Assembly (NCBI RefSeq): GCF_024918955.1
Contig: NZ_CP103423.1
Coordinates: 620,001-684,000 of the forward strand
Length of the DNA: 64,000 bases
DNA from: Mesomycoplasma molare
Lineage (GTDB): Bacteria; Bacillota_I; Bacilli_A; Mycoplasmatales; Metamycoplasmataceae
Reading direction: 5' to 3'
Shown: piece by piece, positions 11,571 through 23,557 of the stretch
How positions within the stretch are numbered: the first letter of the stretch is position 1
Layout: each line of letters begins with the position of its first letter
Translations under genes and position numbers: made by a program
The notes under the pieces: model-generated
What the model was told of the DNA's origin: nothing
Seen by the model: only the letters and a program-made list of their open reading frames with translations
The model's database searches: none

Positions 11571-12340
11571 TTCATTTTTTTACTTTTTTTATGAACTTTT
11601 ATAATAAATATTAAATATTATTCTTTTATATTATTCTTTTAAGAATTTATTTATCATTTTAAAAATATTTTTATAACATTACAGCCACAACACAAATCAA
11701 TCACCAACTTGAATGCAAGAATTAAAATAAGCAAACTTTAACTTTCAAGGCGAAAGCAATTAATTTACTTACTATAATTTAATAAATTAATAAAATAGAT
11801 AACGATGTCTTTATTATTTTTAATTTTTATAAAAATATAAAAAAGCGCTTTAGCACCAAAAGATACATAACAAAATAAAAGACCAACAACAACAAAAGCA
11901 ACGCTTTTTCCATATTACAATCTAAAAAAGAGCAGAAAAGATAAGTCCGCAAGAACGCGGACTTTTTATTATTCTATTAATTTATTATTTAATACACTGA
12001 AGCACATAAAAAGAGTATTTTAAGGCACATAAATAAGCGATAGAATATTTTAAAAGAAAAGCGCCCAAAGGCGCTAAATTAATGTTATATATTTAATAAT
12101 ATTGCTTATCTATAAAACTATATAAATAAACAGACGCTAAAAATTTATTTAAAAACTTTTTTTCTAATAAATGTAATTATACCAAAATTTATTATGCACT
12201 AAAAAAAGCGCATCCAAAAACGAACGAAATGCGGGGGTGAAGAAAACCCCCAATAAAATATTAGCATATTAATAAAAAGTTCATAGAACAAAATAATAAT
12301 ATTTAGAATTTAAAAATAACTATATAAATATACCAATAAT
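11571..12340. other. Non-coding stretch with decayed mobile-element remnant
   Basis: About 770 bp without a usable frame on either strand. It holds several strong hairpins: AAGTCCGC/GCGGACTT at 11944-11965 followed by a T run, GCGCC/GGCGC at 12060-12074, and GGGGG/CCCCC at 12233-12252. The AGCGC-rich composition resembles the prophage at 28.5-64 kb rather than neighbouring chromosome, and part of it (11630-11790) is a diverged copy of the prophage control region near 63.1-63.3 kb. Best read as the debris of a related phage or plasmid. Confidence 0.6.
11630..11790 (+). repeat. Diverged copy of phage promoter region (copy 1)
   Basis: Two blocks match copy 2 at 63066-63320 in the same order and orientation: TTTTAAGAATTTATTT..CATTTTAAAAA near 11637-11663, and AACTTTCAAGGC.AAAGCAATTAATTT at 11739-11767 followed by TATAATTTAATAAA. 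The stretch between them is about 90 bp shorter than in copy 2. In copy 2 the second block leads into a gene; here no gene follows. Confidence 0.65.
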
Positions 12341-12344
12341 AAAA

Positions 12345-12361
12345 AAAGGCTATAAGCCTTT
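12345..12361 (-). terminator. Terminator after pgmB
   Basis: Stem AAAGGCT/AGCCTTT with a 3-nt loop, followed by a T run in the minus direction. It overlaps the stop codon of pgmB. Confidence 0.75.
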
Positions 12362-13019
12362 AGTTAAATAAATCCAATAATTTTTTTAGTTTTAATTCTT
12401 TTGTTGAAGTTAATATAAGATCCGCTATTTCTCAGTTTTCTTTTTCATTGTGAGTTATAGCTACAGTTTTAATATTAGCTTCTTTTAAACCTTTTACTCC
12501 AGCAATTGCATCTTCAAAACCAATAACTTCTTCTGGTTTTAACTTTAACCCTTCAGTTGCTTTTAAAAATATTTCAGGATTAGGTTTACCTTTTTTAACA
12601 GTAGCTGGATCAACTATAAAATCAAAATAATCATATAGACCTATTTTTTTTAAAATTAAAGGAGCGTTAAAAGAACTAGAAGCAATAGCTAATTTTAAAT
12701 TATGTTTTTTAGCATGATCTAAAAATTCTTTAATATTAGGCAAAATATCTTTACTATCAATATCTGTTTCTAATAATGATTTGTAGTATTTATTTTTATT
12801 GTCAGCCATTTCTAAAATTTTTTCTTCACTTAAATTTACATTGAATAATTTTAAAATAGCTTTCAATGTATCAATTCTATTTAAACCTTTTAAAGCACTA
12901 TTTTGTTCTTCTGTGAAGTCTAAGCCAATTTTAGCTACTTCTTTTTTTCAAGATTTGTAGTGTAATGATGCAGTTTCTGTTATTACTCCATCTAAATCAA
13001 ATACTAATCCTTTTATCAT
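12360..13019 (-). CDS. pgmB: Beta-phosphoglucomutase
   Basis: The HAD-family enzyme converts beta-glucose 1-phosphate, the product of maltose phosphorylase, to glucose 6-phosphate. The 219-residue protein has motif I FDLDGVITETA (nucleophile Asp and acid/base Asp near residues 8 and 10), motif II ASSS near residue 114, the lysine of KKGKPNPEIF near 146, and motif IV GFEDAIAGVKG near 168. The ATG overlaps the end of the maltose phosphorylase gene, so the two enzymes of one pathway are translationally coupled. Two TGA Trp codons confirm the code. Confidence 0.93.
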
Positions 13020-15355
13020 TTTTCTACAACCTCAAATTTAGATTTTTTGCTTGTAATTAATGTTGGAACTTCATTTACAAAAACCTCAATGTTATTACCT
13101 GATAATTTTTCAATTGTAAATGTTTTTTGGTTAACAACAACTTTTAATTTAGTTCCTTTAACAGTTATAGAATAAGATAATCTTTTTCACTCTTTTGGAA
13201 GAATTGGAGAAATGAAAGTTTTTTTATCTAAAAATCTAAATCCACCATAACCATAAACTATACTTTGTCAAATAGCCGCTAAAGATCCTGCATGAATTCC
13301 TGCATCTGCTGAATGGAAATTTGGTCCCATGTCAATATTTAAAGAGTATTTAAATAATTTATATGCAATATCCATTTTTCTTAAATCAACCGCTTTAATA
13401 GCATATGTTGTGGGACTTAAAGAAGAATCGTGTGTTGTGATAGGTTCATAATAATCAAAATTAGCTGCTGCTACTTCTTTAGAGAAAAGCTCACCTAAAA
13501 CAAATGTTGAAAGAACAACATCAGCTTGTTTTACTAATTGTGATCCTAATCTTTTATGACCTTCTGTAGTATTAAATAATTTTTTACCTGCATCACCTAA
13601 TAATTGGAAAGGTGTAACATCTATTAAAGGTAATTTTCTAAATTCATCATTTTCAGAAATAATATTGTTTTTATCAGGTAATTGTTGAACTAAATTATCC
13701 CTTACCTCTTTCATTAAATCTAAGTTTCATTTATAAGGTAATTTTGATGCGATTTTTTCTAAAATTTCTTTTCCTTTTGACTCTTGTGATAATTCATTAA
13801 TATAGTTAATTGCTAATTCTAAGTTTCTTTTTGCAATTAAGTTAATAAAGTTATTATTTGTTATATTACCTTTATATTCATTAGGTCCCATAACGTCACT
13901 TATATGATATTCTTTTCCTTTTTTCTCAACACGAGAAGTTCAGAAAATAGCAGTATCTATAATCATTTCATAACCCATTTGTTCCATAAAATCTAAATCT
14001 TTAGTAACTTGGTAATATTGATCTACAGCAAACGCAACATCTCCTGGAACGTGAATTTCTTGTTCTCTAGAAGCAATAGGAACTTGTTTTCCAGTAACCA
14101 CATCCGGTTGACCTCAGTAAGGAGTAACTTCTCCTTCTGTAGGTCAAGCCATTTCTCATGGAAATTGTGCACCAATCATGTTTTTTTCAGCTGCTTTTTT
14201 TCTAGCTCCTTCTATTCCTTTATAACGATATTCTAAAAGATTTCTAGCAACATTTGGTTTTGTAAATAAATAATTTGGTACGATAAAAAATTCTGTATCT
14301 CAATAACAGTGTCCTTGATATCCTTCTCCAGAAAGGCCTTTTGCCCCTACGGACATATTAGATGAGTGTGTCGGAACAAAGGAATTCATATGATAAATTC
14401 CGAATTTTAATGCTAGTGCATCATATTTTGCATCAATTCCACCTTCAATTTTAACTTCAAATTGATCGTAAATTTTAGAGTAATCTAATGAGTTTTGTTT
14501 TTCGATTTCTTTAAAATCAATTTTTTCAATTTTCTTTGCTAGTTTATCTGCATTTTCTTTTACTTGTTCGAAAGAAAGTAGTTCATCACTATCTACAGTT
14601 GTAGACACAGACATTATTTTTTCTAATTTCAATGATTTTTTTGTAGAAACTTCTGTTTTAATTTCATAACCTACTTGTCTTCTAGCCATTTTTAAAACAT
14701 AATCATCATTACCACTTTCTAATAATTTATCACCAGAATAAGCATTAATTTTCATGTTATGAATTACTCATCTTTTTGATTCATTAGTTTGTTCTTGATA
14801 TTGTAGTAAAGATTTTCCAACTAATAATTTTTTACCTTCATCAAAATGTTGAATTCCATGATTTGTTGTCTGACCATTAATTAACGGAATAATTTTAACA
14901 TTAGTTTTATCACCAGAAATTTGTTTTAACTCAATTGTTTGAGCGTAAATATTCTTATTTTTTTGAGAAACTAAACGTTTAAATACTAAAACGAATTTCT
15001 TATTGTTTTTAGAAAAAGAAATTTCTCTAGTTAATAAACCGTTTTTTAAATCTAATGATTTTTTATAATTCATTCTTTTGTTAAGCATGAAAATTTCATT
15101 ATCAATAAATATCGATGTTTGGATTAAATCTGCTAAATTTGCTATTTCGGAAACTTCAGTAGAATCACCTTTGTTAAAAATACCGTTAACAAAAAAATCT
15201 TCTTTGTTAAAATAACTTCTTTCTTCATCTACTGCTCTTATCCCTAAGTAACCATTACCTTGAGCAAAAATAGACTCTGTTTTCTTTGTTAATAAAGGAT
15301 CAAATCCTTTTTGTGTGATAACTAAATTTTTAGTATCGTAAAATAATTTTGCCAT
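13013..15355 (-). CDS. Maltose phosphorylase (glycoside hydrolase family 65)
   Basis: It cleaves maltose with phosphate to glucose and beta-glucose 1-phosphate. The 780-residue length fits family GH65. The N-terminal beta-sandwich begins LFYDTKNLVIT; the (alpha/alpha)6 barrel carries WEMAWPTEGEVTPYWG and, near residue 490, VMGPNEYKGN, equivalent to the GPDEY motif whose Glu is the general acid. SADAGIHAGSLAAIW is the other signature. More than ten TGA Trp codons. It ends K-W-stop overlapping the pgmB ATG and begins 1 bp after the alpha-glucosidase stop. Kojibiose or trehalose phosphorylase activity is possible from sequence alone, but pgmB and the glucosidase favour maltose. Confidence 0.9.
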
Positions 15356-15356
15356 T

Positions 15357-16988
<1,632 letters not shown>

Positions 16989-17013
16989 TATAACCTCAAT
17001 ATCATTAATATTA

Positions 17014-17033
17014 ATATTCATTTTTATGAATAT
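17014..17033. promoter_or_regulatory. Inverted repeat upstream of the maltodextrin operon
   Basis: ATATTCAT-tttt-ATGAATAT is a perfect 8-bp inverted repeat 26 bp upstream of the alpha-glucosidase ATG, where a repressor or activator of the operon could bind. Operator function is inferred from position and symmetry only. Confidence 0.4.
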
Positions 17034-17173
17034 ATTTTAATGCAAAAAAAAATTTTTTTTATAAAAATAGTGAAAAAAACGAAAATGCTATGCTTATCAT
17101 TTGTTATAACATATTTTTACTTGACTGCCTTAAAATGTGTTGTTTTATCAATATTCTAAAAAAGCGTAGAAAA

Positions 17174-17191
17174 AAGTTGCCAAGGCAACTT
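17174..17191 (-). terminator. Terminator after pullulanase
   Basis: Stem AAGTTGCC/GGCAACTT with a 2-nt loop (effectively smaller stem, larger loop), followed by TTTTTT in the minus direction, 9 bp after the pullulanase stop. It separates pullulanase from the downstream glucosidase operon. Confidence 0.8.
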
Positions 17192-17200
17192 CTTATTAAA

Positions 17201-19243
17201 TTATTTTTCTAAAAAAATTATTGATGTATGTGCTGGTATTATTTGTTCTTTGATTTCTTCTTTTGTTATAGCTCTAGAACTTATTTTTATTTTTAGATTT
17301 TTATAGTCAAAATCATTGACTGCAAAATTATTAAAATTATGTGCAACGTAAATTTTATCGTTTTTATCAATTATAGAATAAACTACAAAATTACTTTTAA
17401 TCGATATGAATTTAACTTTTTTATTTATTTCTTTTGTTGTCTTTAGTCTGAAAAAGTTTGTAGAATTTCTAAACTTAAAAAGTTTTTTAGTAAACTCGAA
17501 AACTTTATTTTTTATTTCATCATTTGATAAATGATTTCATTTCATTCCATTAGTATAATCTGTAGTTTTATAAGAATTGTCTACAACTGATTCATTTTTA
17601 TCAATACTTAAATTGTTTTCCTCATTTAATATATTTAAAAACCTATTATCATGTTGACCACTTAAATCTGTTGGTTTTGTTTGTAATAATTCTGTACCAG
17701 CTAAAATTAATTGTCTTCCTTGGGAAGTTATTTGCATCATTAAAGCTTGGTTATTTAAAGCGATATTTTCTTCAAATTTTTCTTCTGAAGTAACTGCTAT
17801 TTTATCTCATAAAGTAAAACCATCATGACAGGCTGCATATTGTAATGAAATATTTGGTTCATTAGCAAAAACATTGTAATTATTTATTTTAATGAAATCA
17901 CTTGTTGGGTAATTATATTCTTTCACATTTCCAACTATAGATACTAAAAAATCTCCATAATTGTCATAATTACCTTGAATTAACCCTTTTTGATTTTCTT
18001 CAATACTATCAGAACCTTTAATAGAATTTCTAATAGTATCATTAAAATAAGCAAATTTTATATCATTATCATTTGTTCCTTTAGTAAAAGAATTTTCAAA
18101 ATCTAAATCACTAAAAGGTCATGCTTCACCATGTAAAATAATATTTTTATTTATCTTTTTCAATTCTTTGTGCGCCAATAATAAGGTGTCTTTATCGGTG
18201 AATGTGGACAAATCAAATCTAAAACCATCTACTCCAAAATATTTTGCAAAATAAACTAAAGAATCAATTATCATTTTTCTTACCATTCTAGCTTCAGAAT
18301 TAATAGCAGGATCGGAAACTGGAGTTATTTCACTATTATTTCTAAAATAATAATTAGGCGCTATAGATTCAAATAGTTGATTAGTCATCATGTGGTTAAA
18401 CACAACATCCATAATGATACCTATGCCATTTTTATGAGCTTCATTTACAAAATTTTTAAATTCTCTAATTCTAATACTTCCTTCTGTAGGATCGGATGAA
18501 TATCATCCAGCAATTGAAAAATAGTTTAGAGGGTCATAGCCTCAATTATAATTAGTGGTTCACCCTGAACCTTGACCTTTATTTAAAATTTTTAATTTTT
18601 TATCATTTAAAGTATAAATAGATTGAATTGGTAATAATTGTAAATGAGTAATATTTAAATCTTTTAAGTATTTAAAAATATTGTTTTCTAGTGCCGCATT
18701 AAATGTTCCTAATCTGTTTTGGAAGTTTTTTTGATCTAATAAAGAAGTAAAATCTCTGATATGTAATTCATATATCAAAGGATCAACTCCATTATCTCAT
18801 TTACTTTTTAAAGGGATATTAGGAATATCTTTTGTTAATATTTTTTCTCAGTCTACAATAACAGATAAAGGGATTTTATTAGTTTTTCCTTCTCAATCAA
18901 ATGGCGCAAAAGCTTTTGAATATGGATCTATAACATATTCAAAAGGGAAATTTTTCTTTCTCTTTACCTTAAATAAATAATAGTAACCTTCATAAATTTC
19001 AGAAACTTTTACTGTTCATAAATCATTATATTGCTTAAAACTATATGTTGCTAGTCTTTGCATTTTATCATCTTTGGCAAAAATATCTATATAAACTTCT
19101 TCAACATCTGGAATTCAAAATCTAAAGTAAAAAAAATTATTTTTTTTGCTAATTCCTAAATTACTAATTTTATTAGCTAGTTTATAATCTAATCTGTCTA
19201 CATTTTTAAAAACATCTTCATAATTTCCTTTATATTTATACAT
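17201..19243 (-). CDS. pulA: Type I pullulanase (GH13_14)
   Basis: It debranches alpha-1,6 links of glycogen, starch or pullulan fragments. The 680-residue protein lacks a signal peptide, so it acts in the cytosol. An N-terminal beta domain (residues about 40-150, CBM48-like) precedes the barrel, marked YELHIRDFTS near 160, the pullulanase signature YNWGYDPLNY near 235, MDVVFNHM near 280, GVDGFRFDLS near 345 with the nucleophile Asp, HGEAWPF near 375 with the acid Glu, and CHDGFTLWD near 470. Start ATG 19243 has AGAGAGG upstream. It complements the glucosidase/maltose phosphorylase operon next door. Confidence 0.92.
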
Positions 19244-19372
19244 TCAAAACCTCTCTTTTCTATATAATAATTTACCACAAAAAAAATCTTTTTTCTCAAA
19301 AAAGAAAAGTCTGTATATATTTTTTGTTATAACAAATCTATAATCAATAATATTATTAGCAATTAAAATAAA

Positions 19373-19394
19373 AAAATACCCATAAGGGTATTTT
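19373..19394 (-). terminator. Terminator of the tRNA-Leu/tRNA-Lys unit
   Basis: Stem AAAATACCC/GGGTATTTT, loop ATAA, followed by a T run in the minus direction, 17 bp downstream of the tRNA-Lys 3' end. Confidence 0.8.
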
Positions 19395-19410
19395 GGACAA
19401 TTTCTTGAAA

Positions 19411-19486
19411 TGGTACGCCCTAGAGGATTCGAACCTCTGACCCAATGGTTAAAAGCCATTTGCTCTACCTTCTGAGCTAAGGGCGC
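19411..19486 (-). tRNA. tRNA-Lys (UUU)
   Basis: The minus strand folds into a standard 76-nt cloverleaf: acceptor GCGCCCT/AGGGCGT, D arm GCTC..GAGC, anticodon loop CTTTTAA, T arm with GTTCGAATC, and encoded CCA. The anticodon UUU reads Lys codons. Confidence 0.95.
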
Positions 19487-19490
19487 ATAC

Positions 19491-19577
19491 TGGTGCTCGA
19501 GACTGGACTTGAACCAGCACGGTATTGCTACCGAGGGATTTTAAGTCCCTTGCGTCTACCTATTCCGCCACTCGAGC
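19491..19577 (-). tRNA. tRNA-Leu (UAA)
   Basis: An 87-nt tRNA with the long variable arm of the leucine class, acceptor GCTCGAG/CTCGAGC, anticodon loop CTTAAAA (UAA), T loop GTTCAAGTC and encoded CCA. It precedes tRNA-Lys by 4 bp in the same transcript. Confidence 0.95.
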
Positions 19578-19599
19578 GAGTGCTTAATGTAACTAAATA

Positions 19600-19605
19600 A
19601 TTATA
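19600..19605 (-). promoter_or_regulatory. Predicted -10 box for the tRNA-Leu/tRNA-Lys unit
   Basis: TATAAT on the minus strand, 23 bp upstream of the tRNA-Leu 5' end. Confidence 0.5.
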
Positions 19606-19714
19606 ATATTTTTTTTAAAAAAACAAAATATTTTTTTTATTTTTTTAAAAATTATTTTTTAATCACTTTAACAAAAATATTTTACATTATTTTTTTAAAA
19701 AATAAAATAAAATG

Positions 19715-19720
19715 TATAAT
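19715..19720 (+). promoter_or_regulatory. -10 box of the dUTPase gene (probable leaderless transcript)
   Basis: TATAAT ends 6 bp before the ATG at 19727, so the expected transcription start falls on or next to the start codon and there is no room for a ribosome site. Confidence 0.5.
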
Positions 19721-19726
19721 AAAAAT

Positions 19727-20224
19727 ATGAATTTTGTAAAAATATTTGAATTCCAAAAAGAACTGGATAAAAAATTTGAAGACGCTAGAATTGAAAGAAA
19801 AATGTCAAAAGACAAATTCGACTGAAAATTACAAATTTCTTTAGCAATAATTGTTGAAATTGCTGAATTTGCAAATGAATTACAATCATTTAAATTTTGA
19901 AAAAACAATAAAAATATAGATAAAAACAAATTATTGGAAGAGTGAGCTGATATTATACATTTTCTTAGTTCTTGCGCTAATTTTTTAAATTTAGAACCTT
20001 TAATTGAACCACAAGTTTTTTCTAAAGATATTAATTTACAACTACAAGAAGTTTTTCAATCTTCTATAATATTTCAAAAACATTTTAATAAAGAGAGTTT
20101 AAAAAAATTGTATTCCTTAATTTTAGGTTTTTTAGACATTCTTGAAATAAACGAAAATCAACTAACTGATGCATATTTTAAAAAGGCGGAAATAAATTTA
20201 AAAAGAATTCATGATAAATATTAA
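19727..20224 (+). CDS. Dimeric all-alpha dUTP diphosphatase
   Basis: It hydrolyses dUTP to dUMP and diphosphate, keeping uracil out of DNA. The 165-residue protein has the helical NTP-pyrophosphatase pattern: EIAEFANELQSFKFWK near residues 44-59 (the E..E metal motif and FK.WK), then LLEEWADIIHFL near 70-81 (second acidic motif). Three TGA Trp codons fall in this stretch, two at positions conserved in the family. MazG is related, but FKFWK and ADIIHFL point to the dUTPase branch. It lies alone between tRNA genes on the plus strand. Confidence 0.8.
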
Positions 20225-20250
20225 AAATATGGTAAAATATATTCCGGTAT

Positions 20251-20327
20251 GGTTCCGTAGCTCAGCTGGATAGAGCACAAGCCTTCTAAGCTTGTTGTCA
20301 GAGGTTCGAATCCTCTCGGGATCGCCA
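20251..20327 (+). tRNA. tRNA-Arg (UCU)
   Basis: A 77-nt cloverleaf with acceptor GGTTCCG/CGGGATC, anticodon stem CAAGC/GCTTG around loop CTTCTAA (UCU, reads AGA/AGG), T loop GTTCGAATC and encoded CCA. AGA is the main Arg codon in this AT-rich genome. Confidence 0.95.
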
Positions 20328-20363
20328 TTTTTTTATTTCTTTTTTTTAATTTTATATAAAAAA

Positions 20364-21095
20364 CTACTTTTTAACAATTCAAAAAGTAGTGTTATCTGAT
20401 ATTTCTTTTACTAGTTTATTTTCTTGGAAGTTTTTATCTCTATTTACTATATCTAATATTTTAAAATTTTTACTTGTTAGAATTGTCACTAATTCTTCTT
20501 TAGAATATAAATGTAAAAAATCGCAGACATAATCTTCATTTACAAAAATAAAATCACCATACTTTTCAAAAATAAATTCACTAGAACATTTTTCTAAACT
20601 ATTTTTATAATATTTTAAATATTCAATTTCTTCACGATCATGTGCTGTAAAAATAAAAATACCATCTTCTTTTAATAACCTAAAAATTTCTTCTAAAGCT
20701 TTTAAGCGAAATTTTTCTGATGGAATCCCTGTTCAGCCATTAAAGGAAAAAAGAATATAATCAAAGCTTTTATCTTTAAATGGTAATTCTGTCGCATCTC
20801 CTACTTGAAAAAGTATATTTTTATTTAAATTTAAATTTATTTTTTTTGCTTCTTCAATCATTCTAAAAGAAATATCAACACCTACAATGTTTTTATATCC
20901 TAGTTCAAAAATTCCGAATGTGGTTCTTCCTAGGCCACAACCTAAATCTAAAATTTGTCCATCTTTATTTACAAAATATTTATTAATTAAACTTTTCTCG
21001 GAATTCCACAACTTTACATTATCAAAGTCTTTTTTATATCTTTTTATTGTTTTTTCTTCTAAAAAAACTTTTTTATTATTTTTATTATAAATCAT
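20364..21095 (-). CDS. Class I SAM-dependent methyltransferase
   Basis: The 243-residue protein has the Rossmann SAM-binding motif LDLGCGLGRTT near residues 49-59, followed by GVDISFRMIEEAK (motif post-I, acidic Asp) and GDATELPF (motif II). The remainder fits the Methyltransf_11/25 group; the substrate (small molecule, lipid, RNA or protein) cannot be told. The ATG overlaps the end of the lipoprotein gene by 11 bp, so the two are co-translated. It ends at TAG 20364-20366. Confidence 0.82.
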
Positions 21096-22548
21096 TAATT
21101 TTTACTCTTATAAACTCTTTAGTTCATTCTATTTCTTCAGCAGAAGAATGAGAAGAGGTAAAATCACTAATTGTAGAAGAAACATAAGGGAGGAAAGAAA
21201 AATCCACATCTACAATAAGTTCATTTTCATCACTATTGTCTTTTTTTGATATATAGAAACGAATGTTTTTTATTAAATTAGAACTTAATGTTGTTACAAA
21301 AGGATAAATACTTTGCTTGTCTTTTCTACCTATCAATTTACTTATTCTTGTATCGTTATCAATTCAATTATATACTTCATCATTTTCACCAGAAAAAATA
21401 TTTACTAATAATTTATTAAAAATTGCATTCTTTAAAATATTAATCTTTTCTCTAATTATTTTATCTGTAACTTCAAATTTTTCTTCATTAGATGCTAATT
21501 TGTTAATTTCTGATTCTAATACATCTTTTATTCTTATTTTTTTAATAGCTTCTTTTTTTTCTATTAAAAGCATATAAAAATCAATTATTGTAGGTAATAT
21601 TTTTTGATTTTCATCTCTTTTAAATTTTTTAAAACCTGAAAAATTAAAAACTTTTCTTTTTTCATCATTTATTCCTTTTTCTTGATCTGATAATCTAAAA
21701 ATGGAAACTTCAATACTTAATGTACCCTCTAAATCATTAGCTTTAGCACCACTTATTTTATAATTGAATTTAAGTTCATCATCACTTAATTCTTTATCAG
21801 TTCTTTCGAAAAAGAAATTTCTTAAAATTAAAGGGGTTAAATTAATCCCAGAATTAGGTCTAAAAAGTTCTTCTAAAAATTCTCTATTTATCAAATTATC
21901 ATAGTTTATAATAGTCTCATTTTCATCCTGACTTCTATTTTGTAGATCAGTAAATAAACTAGAATTCGAATTAAAAACCAACATACTTGCTACAAAAGAA
22001 GGGAAAAGTTTGCTAATATTACTTTCTTTTATGTTTTTTTGAATTAAAAGATTGTCTCTTTCATCAATATTTTCTTTGTCTTTGACAAGAAATCCTGATA
22101 AAGTAATTTTAAATACTTTATTTTTATTATTTTTGACAAAAACTAATTTAATATTTTTTATTAATCCATTTTTATTATCAATATTATTAAAATCATCATC
22201 AAAACTCGCTTGAATTTCAAACTCTTCTCAAATACTTGGTTTAATCTTAATAAATCCAATTAATGTATTTTGATTATTCTTTATTTTTTCATAAAAAGAT
22301 AAAGCGTCATGATCTTTATAAAAATCAACAACTTCAAGTTTAGTATCAAAATTTTCTAAAGATTTAAAATCATTAGTTTCTAGTTTATTCTCTGAAGTAT
22401 TAACATTATCTGAATCGCTATTATTTTTATTATTTAAATTATTATTTTCTATTTTTTTATCACCAACTTGATTATTACATGATATTAAACTTAAAGGTGT
22501 AAAAAATGAATTCAGTAGAATATTAAAATAAAATATCTTTTTTTTCAT
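21085..22548 (-). CDS. Surface lipoprotein, unknown function
   Basis: Residues 1-25 form a lipoprotein signal peptide ending in lipobox SLISC, so the mature protein is anchored by a lipidated Cys. A low-complexity Asn/Asp/Ser linker follows, then a mainly soluble body of about 430 residues with three TGA Trp codons. Start ATG 22548 gives a compact signal peptide; ATG 22566 in frame would add six residues. No enzymatic motif seen. It precedes the methyltransferase gene with an 11-bp overlap. Confidence 0.8.
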
Positions 22549-22600
22549 AATTACGAATTTTATCATTTATTTTATTTTTCTTATAAAAAATAACAAAAAA

Positions 22601-22620
22601 CAAGCACTATTTAGTGCTTG
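22601..22620 (-). terminator. Terminator of the nucleoside ABC importer operon
   Basis: Perfect 8-bp stem CAAGCACT/AGTGCTTG, loop ATTT, followed by TTTTTTG then a T-rich run in the minus direction, 3 bp past the last permease stop. Confidence 0.88.
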
Positions 22621-22623
22621 AAA

Positions 22624-23556
22624 TTAACGTTTGGATTTATCATAAGGTTGCCCAACCGCGGCTGGAGCAATTGATTTTTTAGAAGTAAAAATTAAAATAA
22701 ATATTGTAAATACAAAAGGAACTGCTATTAATAAATCACCATATGTTTTAATTGAATGTAATGCCGCTTCTTGTGTTCCTTGTAAATATAAAGCGGATCC
22801 GTAAATCGCAGAAAACACAAAACCAATTATTAATATTCATTGTGGTTTTCATTGTCCCATAATTAAAATGGTTAATGCTAAGAATCCAAATCCTTCTGCT
22901 GAACCTCCAAATACTAATCCTTTTCATTGATAGAATATACCACCAGCTATTCCTGCTAGTATTCCAGAAATAATAACTCCTTGTCATTTGTAAGAATTAA
23001 CATTAATCCCAGCAACGTCAGCAGCTTGTGGATTTTCACCTATTGATTTTAATCTTAATCCTCATTTAGTTTTATATAAAAGAATTATTATTGCAACAAA
23101 TGCAATTATGATGAAAAGACTTTTTAATGATACTAAGTTTAATAAATCACTGTTAAAATTTTGAGATAATGACAATTCATTTGTATATTTATTGAATCTA
23201 TTTCCATCACCTAATAATTTTAATAAGAAAATACTAATAGCTGGAGCTAGTAAATTAATTGCAACCCCAGAAATGATGTGATCTCCTTTTAACTTTATAG
23301 TTACAAAACCATGTAACATAGAAAATAAACCAGTGATTGAGGCTGATATTATAAATAAAGGTATTTGCATTCAAGGGCTTTTTATTTTTAATAAATGATT
23401 AAAAAGTCCATAGAATGTAGCACCAATGATTATCATCCCTTCTATTCCGATATTAACTATTCCTACTCTTTCGCTAAACATACCAGAAAGAGCTGCAAAA
23501 GAAAGAATTATGAAAGAAATAATTGAAAGCATTAATATTCCAATAAAAATTTGCAT
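22624..23556 (-). CDS. ABC importer permease 2 (nucleoside/simple-sugar type)
   Basis: The 310-residue protein has 8-9 membrane segments and the conserved GIVNIGIEGMIIIG near residues 32-45 and GLRLKSIGENPQAADVAGI (coupling helix) near 168, typical of BPD_transp_2 permeases paired with BMP lipoproteins. It is the last gene of the four-gene importer operon; the upstream permease ends 1 bp before it with GGAGG as ribosome site. Confidence 0.9.
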
Positions 23557-23557
23557 A

